Source: Athripsodes cinereus
Lineage: Eukaryota; Arthropoda; Insecta; Trichoptera; Leptoceridae
Assembly: GCA_947579605.1 (NCBI GenBank)
Contig: OX388320.1
Coordinates: 7,626,001-7,690,000 of the forward strand
Reading direction: 5' to 3'
Length of the DNA stretch: 64,000 nucleotides
The position numbers and the translations under genes are program-made. The notes beneath the pieces were generated by a model. That model was not told where the DNA came from and made no database searches. It saw nothing but the letters and a program-made list of their open reading frames with translations. Position 1 is the first letter of the stretch. Each line of letters opens with the position of its first letter. Of this stretch, positions 56,145-64,000 are shown piece by piece.

Positions 56145-56215
56145 TCTATTCTATTCTATTCTATTTTTCTCAAGGCCATCCACTCGTTTGCGAGTGATTT
56201 AGGCCAATATGGAAC
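56145..56215 (-). repeat. LINE/SINE 3' end with (TAGAA)n tail, reverse copy
   Basis: TTCTATTCTATTCTATTCTA at 56147-56166, then CTCAAGGCCATCCACTCG and TTTGCGAGTGATTT. Its reverse complement matches 33145-33195. The self-complementary CACTCG..CGAGTG could form a small hairpin. Confidence 0.65.
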
Positions 56216-56224
56216 AACGGGTTT

Positions 56225-57095
56225 TTAACAATGATATTTGTATTAAAAAACAAAAAAAAACAAAAAAACAATAATGAGGTGTTTCACAGCAAAATGAACC
56301 TTAATACAAAGACGGGGTAGTAAATAATAATGACAATACTTCATTCGATGCATCGCACAGCTGTTGTTTACACTAACACACAGCTACCTCCAGTCACTTC
56401 AGCACAATATTTTGCAGAAACGAAAACAAAGAACAGTGAATATTGTATCGTATCGCATATAGGCTTACAGCAGATTAGCATGTTTAATTTATGTTAACAG
56501 ATAAAAATAACACGATAGATTTGATAACACGGCAAAGTTCAACAAATCACGAACTTTCAGGGTTTCTCTTTTCTTAATCCGGTTAGTGAATAAGTAATGA
56601 TGCGGAGATACATAGATACTCGCACTACCAATGGGAAGTAGACCCACGCCATTGGGGAGCCAACTTAACTTTACCTTTATTGAGGGGACGGTGAATTCTG
56701 TTGCTGTTACGCGTCGTAATCGAGTACTAACATTTTTAGTATGTTATTAAAAGATGCTACTGTTTTTAATGACATAATAATATTTTTATCTGTTTATGAT
56801 TTTCCTAATTCATGTTGCAACGTTTTAAAATCTAAGCCCTGATGTTTATTTTAATATTCGAATAGGTACTTTGTACTGTCTTGAGGAGTTCCCGGCATTT
56901 GTCAGATGGTAAGGTACCTCAAAGTGATGGAAAAATATTTTAAATACTATGCATATCTGATTTTCAATATTTTCAGTCAATTTCGTTTCTTCACTTTAGC
57001 GATTGAGAATTTTAAATTTTCAATGTAAAAACATAACTTAAAAGTGTTCTACATATAAAAGAGAGGTATTCTTAAAAAATAATGTGCCTATGAGA
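56225..57095. other. Unassigned stretch
   Basis: No recognised gene; A-rich run at 56255-56275. Confidence 0.45.
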
Positions 57096-57104
57096 CATAC
57101 AAAA

Positions 57105-57200
57105 ATCTTAATTCAGCAATGAGGTATGTCACCGATCCTTAATGTCATATTTTTTATTGCACATACGAGGATGAGCTGTAAGTTCATTACATACACTGAA
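57105..57200 (+). repeat. Dispersed repeat X, diverged fragment
   Basis: AATTCAGCAATGAGGTATGT, CACCGATCCTTAATGTCATA and GCACATACGAGGATGAGCTG. Separate from the copy split by the hAT element farther right. Confidence 0.55.
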
Positions 57201-57359
57201 TTGAAAGGGTTAGTTGAATAAAGCAAAATGTATAGCAAGGTGTATTGAATAGTGATGATGGTATAATATTTTCAAATATACTTTCATCGATAAGCGGTCG
57301 TCATTACCTGGGCCGTGGAGCAGCCGCCAAAAAATATTCGCCTCACTCTTTTTCTTAAG

Positions 57360-57951
57360 GTTTAGAGCATGGGTGGCCAACCTTTTCAGCAGCCGGGCCA
57401 AATTACAGAATGAGATTTCCTACCGGGCCGCACAACAATATACTCCATATATTATATGGAACATTTGATAATTTTACTTCACCTTAAAATTTCTACCCCC
57501 CCTCGTCGCCGAATTTTCAAAATGGTATAGGAATTCGAAATGTTTCAAAACTCCTCGGTTTTCTTTAAGAATATTTTCTCAAAATCTCTTGACCAAATTT
57601 TTATAAAAAACTTTTTTGCCTAAGTTAACGTTATTCTATTATTTAATTGAACTCTTGTTTTGTATTAAATTAATTGTTTTGTGTCTTTTTAAAAAAAAAA
57701 AAAAATCTTTTTGTATGCATGTATTGTATGTACCTATACTCATTTTTTTACATGTAAAAGGCTTCGGCCGTGAATATCTGAATAAATAAATAAAAAATAA
57801 TAAAAAATTATATGGCGGCTCATCCCGTTGGATGTTATGGCCATAATAAATAAAATACCTTTCAAAAATTTCACGATACTTGTACCGACTATTATTAAAA
57901 AAAGTGTGCATATGCTTCGCGGGCCGCGGGTTGGCCACCCTTGGTTTAGAG
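57360..57951. mobile_element. hAT-type non-autonomous element with exact 8-bp target duplication
   Basis: Element 57368-57943 (576 bp) starts CATGGGTGGCCAACC and ends GGTTGGCCACCCTTG, the CAGGGGTGGCCAAC-type terminus of a very widespread hAT group. The subterminal GCCGGGCC / GGGCCGCGGG blocks fit the same group. GTTTAGAG is present at 57360-57367 and 57944-57951. No transposase frame; the minus frame 58004-57639 runs through the element and beyond and is not hAT-like. An older LINE 3' UTR remnant (57640-57800) is part of the interior. Confidence 0.9.
57640..57800 (+). repeat. LINE 3' UTR-like remnant inside the hAT element
   Basis: T-rich sequence, CATGTAAAAGGCTTCGGCCG (57751-57770) and a (TAAA)n-like tail at 57780-57795, the same layout as the 3' UTR at 7080-7161 and 47700-47990. 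Confidence 0.55.
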
Positions 57952-58592
57952 TGTTCTGTAAAAGTGTTCAAAATTTTTTTTACATAGTATATGAGATAAA
58001 TCATCCATCCTATAATGACTTTATCGCCAGGATAGAGATTCTCCTTTGATTCTGTCTCTTTCTGATGATTTCTGATGATGATCTTTTGTTTTTTTTTTAT
58101 TTTACTTGGATTTTTTTTTTGTTTATTTGTTTTTTCATTTTTGCTGCTGAGACCGCCTTGGCCAAAAGCTGTTATGGTCTCAGTGCAAGGTGATGTTTTT
58201 AGAATAATAAAAAAAACCTAAATGTTTGAATTTTTTGGTGGTATAGTGAGGACTGCTTGCATGTTTATAACATGCGGCTAGATTGGTGACTATCCTTCTT
58301 TTGGGATATTTATTTTACTTATTTCAAACTTAAAGTTACAGCTGATATTACATAATAAACACAACAATAATTGTACAAAATTAAAGCCAATTACAACTTA
58401 AATTATATAATACAGAATGATAGTTAGGGAAGTAATGTTAAGCAATAATTGATATTCAAGATAAGAGATAATTAAATGAATATATATTTTAAAAGAGATA
58501 TATGTATAAGAATATAAAAGAAAAAAAAAAGCAATGATATTACTTCAATTGCTGGTGAGCATTTTTAGGACTAGGGGGAGGGAAAAGGAAGT

Positions 58593-58889
58593 ATTGTATA
58601 CTGTGTCAAGTATAACAATATTAGGTTCTTTTTGAATAACGACACGTATTTTATATTTACACAATATATTCAATAAATAATTCCTATTATAATTTGTCGA
58701 ACACAATTTGTCAAAACACGCAGCCTAACAGTGCAAGTCAAGGTTCTATCAATTAATGAGCGTCCTTCACAATAGGTGGCTAACCTATATAGGCAGTAGC
58801 GTATTGCTACTCAGTCATTATCACTGTTTACTTGTAAACAAGGTCCAAGGTACAATTTACGGTGCAGTGCACAAAGTCCATACACTACA
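58593..58889 (+). repeat. Left arm of a long inverted repeat pair
   Basis: 297 bp starting ATTGTATACTGTGTCAAGTA, with ATTCAATAAATAATTCCTA, AGTGCAAGTCAAGGT, AACCTATATAGGC and ending AAGTCCATACACTACA. The inverted partner is 60263-60549; identity about 75-80% by eye, with some indels. It may be the arm of one fold-back transposon of about 1.96 kb, or two independent insertions of one family. I see no flanking duplication and no transposase between the arms. Confidence 0.75.
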
Positions 58890-58998
58890 GGAAGGGAATG
58901 GATTATCGAAATAAATAAAACAAGCGTTTGTTTTATTTATTTCGATATGGAATTCTACTACCTAAACACCGACACAGTGAATAGAAGGAATGGATTAT
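58890..58998 (-). mobile_element. Pal element, copy 3, with 12-bp target duplication
   Basis: The minus strand starts TATTCACTGTGTCGGTGTTT, AGGTAGTAGAATTCCATATC, then a hairpin GAAATAAATAAAACAAACGC with its complement TTGTTTTATTTATTTC. It spans about 58906-58983. GGAATGGATTAT occurs on both sides (about 58894-58905 and 58986-58997). It is the most compact member, with nothing between the short palindrome arms, and its head is nearly identical to those at 32464-32554 and 34347-34381. Confidence 0.8.
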
Positions 58999-59096
58999 GT
59001 TCAAAGATTTGAGTAATATTATTTTATGATGATGTGTCATACTTATAATAGTTTATGTTATTTAAGTTATATAGTGTAGGTATATTGTATTTTATT

Positions 59097-59330
59097 CTAT
59101 TCTATAATTGCATTGAGTTGTGTATTAACCAACTTTATGAAGGTGTTTTTCGTTACCTGAAAAATGTCTATGTCGTTGAAAGATGAATTGTATGTTTCGT
59201 AAATTCTATTAAAAAGAGTGTTTCTACCATAGTTTGTTTTAAAAGTGTCAACGTGAAATACCGTATTTGTTCTAGTTTGTTTTTGTGGTATTCGCAGTTT
59301 AATTGTGGATGTCATATAATTAGAGTCAAT
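59097..59330 (-). pseudogene. Jockey-like reverse transcriptase C-terminal fragment (family H)
   Basis: The minus frame 59315-59097 encodes TIKLRIPQKQTRTNTVFHVD and TFKTNYGRNTLFNRIYETYN, then a DIDIF segment. The pattern 'l.iP...TRt...f......TnYg.n....R....yN....iDiF' corresponds to the last part of the LINE at 6058-7161 (LRVPSRNTR..., NRL..., EIDIFND) and of Jockey/CR1-type reverse transcriptases. No catalytic core; 5'-truncated. The frame has no stop over about 70 codons. Confidence 0.6.
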
Positions 59331-59484
59331 ATGGCGTGATGATGTTGTAGTAGCAGTATTAGTTTTTATCGGTTCTCAAATGATTCATTATAGCCTAGGC
59401 TAATAATACAAAATCAGTACTTTAAGGACAGCTAATAATTTGGTGTGGAACATTATCCGAGACGTTTAATTATTTATAAAATCT

Positions 59485-59530
59485 GGAGTGCCTCAGGGTA
59501 CAATGCATTATCCATACTAAGGAATGAAAA
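59485..59530 (+). pseudogene. Tiny reverse transcriptase motif remnant
   Basis: AAATCTGGAGTGCCTCAGGG encodes KSGVPQG, followed by T, matching the SGVPQGS box of non-LTR reverse transcriptases. Only about 12 codons fit, with no flanking homology that I can see. It could be chance or a very old fragment. Confidence 0.3.
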
Positions 59531-59994
59531 TGGTTTCCCAACGGAGTCATTATTATCCGTCCCTTATATATTCTTGTTGCACTTTGAAGGGTTGAAACTT
59601 GTCATAATATGTATGTAGGCACCACTATTTCTGCTTTCATAACTAGGTCATAACTAAAATATTTAAACACATTACAGCAACGGTATGTGACCTGCAATGT
59701 TTGCGAATAATATTTTGCAAGACCGTGAATACTCAATAATTATTGTCATAGTTTTTTATTCTATTTTTTATTAATTCAATTACAATAGCACATAATACGT
59801 AACTTAAATCACAATAACAAAAAAAAAATGTTAAGAATTTTATGTAATTTTTTCCCAAAATTTAATTTGGTTTATTTTCATGTTTCTGTACATACTTATT
59901 ATGATAAAAAACGCGGTTTCTACTGAACCATACATAGAAGATCTTATAATATAACTCAACCAAAACCTCATCTGCACAAACAACATAGGTATTA

Positions 59995-60155
59995 TGAAAA
60001 CTCCCATTAAATTGAAATAGGAGAATGAATGAACAGATGGATGAATGTAGAGGAAGCGAAGGAAACGTGTAAGGATGATCTATATGGCGCTCCGTTCTCT
60101 CTGCTAACCCCACCTGGGACACAGCGTGAGGGTATAGTATAGCAGTAGTCTCGAT
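59995..60155 (+). pseudogene. LINE family D-like C-terminus
   Basis: The plus strand reads MNRWMNVEEAKETCKDDLYG, then APFSLLTPPGT. MNVEEAKE.CKD is the final block of family D (compare MTVTEAKDVCKDRRKW at 13411-13660). The normal W and SAYP residues are replaced after a small indel. A GTATAGTATAGCAGTAGT-like tail follows (60131-60149), reminiscent of the tail of repeat X. Short and truncated. Confidence 0.6.
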
Positions 60156-60262
60156 GCTTACAACAAGGCCGGTTTAAATGGTATGTTCACCAATCCCTGT
60201 TTCAAACCATTTTGTTCCATCATGTTCACAAACTTTCATATTGGCTTTGGTGGTTTAAATTT

Positions 60263-60549
60263 TGTAGTGTATGGACTTTGTACACTGCACCTATGAGTTG
60301 AACCTTGCACTTGTTTGCAAGTAAAGCAAGGAATATTGATGAGTAGCAATACTTTATTTTGTCTATATAGGTTGGCTCCCTATAAGGAATGCGCTCATTA
60401 TAGATACGACCTTGACTTGCACTGGTTCGCTGCGTGATTGACTAAGTTGTGTTCGACATTATAAGTAGGAATTATTTATTGAATATATAAATATCCGTGT
60501 CGTTATTAATAAGAACCTATATATTGTTATACTTGACACAGTATACAAT
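60263..60549 (-). repeat. Right arm of the long inverted repeat pair
   Basis: Reverse complement of 58593-58889: TGTAGTGTATGGACTTTG at the left edge, AACCTTGCACTTG, TCTATATAGGTTGGCTCCCT, CCTTGACTTGCACTGG, GAATTATTTATTGAATA and TACTTGACACAGTATACAAT at the right edge. Slightly shorter than the left arm. Confidence 0.75.
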
Positions 60550-60689
60550 AAATTTGAAGGTTTTTGAGCTCAACGTCGTTAAGTACTTTTAATTTACCTA
60601 ATTATGTAACACATATAAATACGTCAGTAAATAGTCTTTAAGTTGATTTTAATCTAATCAAAAATAACTTTTTTTTTTATATACAAGGT

Positions 60690-60850
60690 TTGTGACTTCC
60701 CGAACGTCCTTCTTTCACAATAGATCATTTCTATGACAATCAGATATCAGAGCGCTAGAAATGTCGTGTGAAGAGAAGACTCAATTGGAGCAAAGTCGCT
60801 CTGAACGGAGAAGGCTGGTTTCTGTGTTCTTGGAAAGACCGTAGAAGCGC
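60690..60850 (+). pseudogene. LINE family Y, plus-strand C-terminus
   Basis: One frame from 60758 encodes EMSCEEKTQLEQSRSERRRL, then VSVFLERP and a stop (TAG 60841-60843). This parallels GMSWKEVTQLAQSRSEWRRL at 5449-5655. Upstream, TCCTTCTTTCACAATAGATC matches the outer part of the Y copies. The longer frame 60768-61001 in another register is a shadow. Locally higher GC supports a transferred fragment rather than background DNA. Confidence 0.65.
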
Positions 60851-61535
60851 GATTGAGTTTAGTGTGTATAAGTTTGTTTTGAGTAGAATACAATTTCCGT
60901 ATGAAAAAAATATACGAAATGGCCGAAAAATTCTTAAAGTAAAAAGGGGAAATAAAATATACGAGTATCTACTCGATCCATATTATACTCAAAGGTCATA
61001 AAATTTACACACGAATGCAACTCAAGTGCATACAGTGAGCTTAGAATATTTTCAGTTACAACAATTTATTATTTATTTTGCATACGAAATTTATCGTAAT
61101 TCAACGTTATTATTGTGCAAAAATATTGTCAAGTGAATTTTCTTATATAAATATATATATTTAAAGTGAAAACCTGGCCGATTTGAAAATATGCAAGTGA
61201 ATTTTGTTGAAAGCTTAGATTAGAGATGTAAATGAATGAATAAAATAATGGTAACATCGAATTTGATTATTTTCAATCTTGAGACATGTTTGACATTATC
61301 ATAGACCATTTTAAGAACTTTAAATAATATCAGGAACTTTATCATACCATCTTTTATTTATTTTTTAATCAGTAAAACAATATTTCAAACATTTTTAATG
61401 TAGCGAAACAAAATATAACGCAACAAATACCAAGATTACTAACATCTTTAGTTTACTGAAAAAAAAAACATGGCTTACGCCTTTGATAGGACCAATATAA
61501 TAAACCTACCAATTTATCCCCTGGACTACCCAGTA
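60851..61535. other. Unassigned AT-rich stretch
   Basis: No recognised feature. Confidence 0.45.
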
Positions 61536-61665
61536 ATGAATAATTAGTCTCCCACTCTTTTCTGCAAGTTTTTGAGTGACTTGTAGTAAGAAAGTCTTCG
61601 AGAAAATAAAGGCATTTTAAATCTGAATTTTTTCGAGGAGGTTTGCCACATATGTGAGATGTGCT
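61536..61665 (+). repeat. Dispersed repeat X, first-half copy
   Basis: GTCTCCCACTCTTTTCTGCA, AGTTTTTGAGTGACTTGTAG, AAAATAAAGGCATTTTAAAT and GAGGAGGTTTGCCACA follow the forward order of the family. Confidence 0.65.
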
Positions 61666-62515
61666 TTGAAGGTATAATATAGTAGGTCTAATTTTTATAT
61701 TTAAAATGTAGTACAAACTAATATGGCATAGTAACGGTATCGGAAATAAAATATTATTTGAGATAGTATCTATTAATAAGCATCTCTATTTCAGGTTCAC
61801 AGTATTGAATATATCCAAATGCGATTCAATTTGTACAAATGCCTTGCAATAGGGGATTCTGTTGTCCTCTGCTAACAACATCTTGTTGGCTGGAAGGTAC
61901 CAACTCAGTTACCTTGCTATTGCTGCATACCTGCCTAATATATACTTAGTGTTATATGAATGAAGGCACCCTGTACCATGTTCAATACGTGCTGAGAGAG
62001 GTAGAGACTAGTACTGTTAGTTTAGTATCATCCTGTACCTTTTACTACAGATCTGTATTGAAAAAAATGCAGTTTTAAAATATTTAGAAAGATTGAGTGA
62101 TAGTAAGGATCGAATGATATCAATTTTGTCAGTTAAAATTTGGACAATTTATAATAATTCAAATTCGTTTATTTCCTCAAATAAGCATATACAATCAAAT
62201 ACAGTTCAAATATCCAAAATATGCCAATAAAACTAATTCCACTTTGCCACGTCACTAGGCTTGAACCTGTCTAGAGGCTGACATGAATAGTTTTATTTTT
62301 GCTGTTATGTTTACAAATAACCATTTTATGAGGTCATGGCATATATTTCAATATGACTTTTAACTATTTTTAAGGCTGAAGACTAATTTCAACTTAAAAA
62401 CCATATTATAAAATATTTTAGAATTAAGGAAATTATGCTTTTGTATTGTAATAATTTGAAGTGTGTATTACTTTACTCTCAAATTTATCTGCAACACATT
62501 TTTTTTAAACAATGA
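61666..62515. other. Unassigned stretch
   Basis: No recognised feature. Confidence 0.45.
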
Positions 62516-62519
62516 ATAT

Positions 62520-62690
62520 AGTTTATAAAAACAGCAGTAATAATAATCAATAACAAAAAAAATCTTTACTGCCCAAAAACAGTATAAAATAGAATTAAAA
62601 AACATGACAACATTACTACTGAACACATAATTTTGTGCAATGGGCAAGTTTATCGCAGAAGCGCGATATCTGCCAACTAACCCATATAGT
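62520..62690 (-). repeat. LINE 3'-end repeat U, reverse copy
   Basis: On the minus strand GGGTTAGTTGGCAGATATCG, GCGATAAACTTGCCCATTGC, AATGTTGTCATGTTTTTT, and AGTAAAGATTTTTT with a (TTATTG)-like tail, matching 9775-9922 over nearly its whole length. Confidence 0.7.
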
Positions 62691-62694
62691 GGTA

Positions 62695-63165
62695 CGTAAG
62701 GTGCTTGGGTAAACTATGTGAGATAAAAGCAGATCAAGAAGAGTTTTACATGAATTAGATTTTGATTTAAGCGATAGTTATTTTTTAAGTTATGAATTCA
62801 TAAATATTAAATTCTTGTTTTGACCCTGTTCCTCGCTCGCTGAAATCTATAATAAAAGCAATTTCTATTCCTCATTGTGGATCGAACATAGCTTTGGAAA
62901 GCTCTTTATGGAATATCATTGAATTCTATGCATATTTTTATATAAACTTATGTTTAATATTAAGTGGTTTGAAAAGAGCACTCAATACATTTCTACTTAT
63001 CATTCTGAATGCATTATTATTATTGAAAAATATTCTAGAAAAACATTTTCTTAGCAATAGAGGGTCAATTCTTATTATATAATAGCATTATTTTCTTGGG
63101 TTCAATCTCGGTTAAATAAAACATGAAAAATAAATTTCTGCTCAACAGAGCATATCTGCTATTTT
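62695..63165. other. Unassigned AT-rich stretch
   Basis: No recognised feature; the frame 62894-63082 is motif-free. Confidence 0.45.
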
Positions 63166-63169
63166 TTTT

Positions 63170-63250
63170 CTTTACAATGTCTTTAAAGATATACCTGGAT
63201 CTATTGTAAACCCTATGTACCCTCAAACACCCTTACAATATGTAATGTGT
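63170..63250 (-). mobile_element. SINE family S1, degenerate 3' end
   Basis: The minus strand shows a faint TTGTA.TT..GTTTA, GGGTTTACAATAGATCCAGG and TATATCTTTAAAGAC, resembling the GGGTTTATAACAAAACCCAG and ATATATCTTT end of S1. Only about 70 bp match. Confidence 0.45.
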
Positions 63251-63695
63251 AAGGTGAGTGTGGAATAGATTGGAGAACTTCCTAATTGAAGGTTTGAAAC
63301 TCTATCATCAAAGTGCCAACTAATTCTTCAATTAATTATCGATAAAACAATTTTTTATAGTATATCCACTGTGATTTTTGTATTGCTATTCAATTACATG
63401 CTATATAATATATTCGACACCAACTTGTAATTTCTTTACTTGATGAGAGCGGAAACTCTTGAAAGCCGGCTCGCGTCCAATAAAAAGTCACCGTGCATAT
63501 ACTATAAAAAAGTGTTTTATTTATAATTAATTCAACCTGAACTTCCACCAAGAACTGCCGGTTGAAAAATATCAACTTTAAATCTTGAATATTTATTTTT
63601 TCAATATATACACTGTTCCCATGACAACTACAGAAGAATGATAGAAATTTTGTGGAGAGATGTGACTCAATTCATTGGTAATTTAAATTAATTCA
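63251..63695. other. Unassigned stretch
   Basis: No recognised feature. Confidence 0.45.
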
Positions 63696-63699
63696 TATA

Positions 63700-63880
63700 G
63701 AGGGAAGACGGAGAGTTGGCAAAAAGCAGATGTCCTGGCTGCGCAACATTATAGACTGGACTGGAATGAGGACAGTGGATAACCTGTTCAGAGCTGCACA
63801 GAACAGGGAGGTTTTCGCCGGAGTGATCGCCAACGTCAGGGGGACCTGACATGGCACAGAAAAAAGAAGAAGAATGAAAA
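63700..63880 (+). pseudogene. LINE family A, 3' end
   Basis: An open frame of 49 codons (63700-63846, stop TGA 63847-63849) encodes EGRRRVGKKQMSWLRNIIDW, TGMRTVDNLFRAAQNREVFA and GVIANVRGT. The family's CATGGCACAGAAAA end and an AGAAGAAGAA tail (63864-63873) follow. The frame agrees with 16168-16535 apart from a few substitutions. 5'-truncated, catalytic domains absent. Confidence 0.82.
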
Positions 63881-64000
63881 TATAATTCATTTCAATGCAC
63901 AGAAAAGGAGCATTGTCATATTCTCCAATAGTTTTCTCCTCGTGATCTCAATTGCATTGAAGGAAAAAAAGGTGATGAAAAATGCAAATTGTTAAACATA
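63881..64000. other. Window end, nothing recognised
   Basis: AT-rich DNA without a visible feature. Confidence 0.5.

Larger units (their letters stand above)
57308..58015 (+). repeat. Dispersed repeat X copy split by a hAT-type element
   Basis: The left part 57308-57367 (GGGCCGTGGAGCAGCCGCCA, CTCACTCTTTTTCTTAAGGT) and the right part 57952-58015 (TGTTCTGTAAAAGTGTTC, ATCATCCATCCTATAATG) read as one X copy once the 57368-57943 element and one 8-bp duplicate are removed. A second block of X (58225-58315: GTGAGGACTGCTTGCATGTT, then ACATGCGGC and TTTGGGATATTT) lies farther right after unrelated T-rich DNA. Confidence 0.7.

Noticed and set aside
58060..58085. CTGATGA repeated twice, suggesting a ribozyme
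   Set aside because: No GAAA block, stem II or stem III follows; it is a short TGATGATTTC-type simple repeat.
60768..61001. 77-codon plus-strand frame
   Set aside because: The adjacent register carries the LINE-Y signature SRSERRRL; this frame is its shadow and continues into AT-rich DNA.
1..64000. Assignment to a specific insect species or order
   Set aside because: The repeat types (SINE body, LINE ends, hAT and Helitron termini) are shared by several orders, and no host gene is available to decide.

Overview
The window looks like gene-poor nuclear DNA of an insect. It is AT-rich, it holds many 5'-truncated non-LTR retrotransposon ends with short simple tails, tRNA-derived SINEs, a Helitron-type element, hAT-type MITEs and an LTR pair, and it has one 200-N scaffold gap (45064-45263). 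The order cannot be fixed from sequence alone; Hemiptera and Lepidoptera are both plausible. I found no convincing host protein-coding gene, rRNA or functional tRNA. Almost every open frame is either a retrotransposon remnant or chance.

Layout. 1-5400: a hammerhead-like motif inside a small fold-back (201-301), a 159-bp tandem array, a palindromic element, a SINE tail and two LINE ends. 5400-8000: a LINE end, a 319-codon Jockey/CR1-like reverse transcriptase fragment with a (TAAA)n tail, and a second LINE C-terminus. 8000-19100: many copies of an unnamed dispersed repeat (here 'X'), a tRNA-SINE split by a 256-bp fold-back element, a second hammerhead-like fold-back that received a LINE insertion, duplicated LINE sequence and a 40-bp minisatellite. 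19100-23000: little except a LINE 3'-end repeat ('U') and a 42-bp duplication.

23036-30956 is the largest unit: two 2276-bp direct repeats that differ at only three positions by eye, flanked by a 4-bp target duplication (TATT). A polypurine tract and a weak primer-site candidate indicate minus-strand orientation. Its 3.4-kb interior has no minus-strand open frame of 60 codons or more, so it appears to be a recent non-autonomous, LARD-like LTR retrotransposon.

31500-44250: SINE, LINE and X fragments, two members of a palindromic family with 12-13 bp flanking duplications (a third is at 58906), one of them a perfect 174-bp palindrome, and a separate 202-bp inverted-repeat element. 45274-47518: a Helitron-like element (5' TC, 3' CTAGT) carrying a nested SINE and a nested MITE with an 8-bp target duplication. 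47500-64000: LINE ends, X copies, a 576-bp hAT-type element with an 8-bp duplication inside an X copy, and a pair of ~290-bp inverted repeats about 1.4 kb apart.

The parts do not form a pathway. They record layered transposition in which LINE machinery, DNA transposases and probably an absent autonomous LTR partner acted in trans on short elements.
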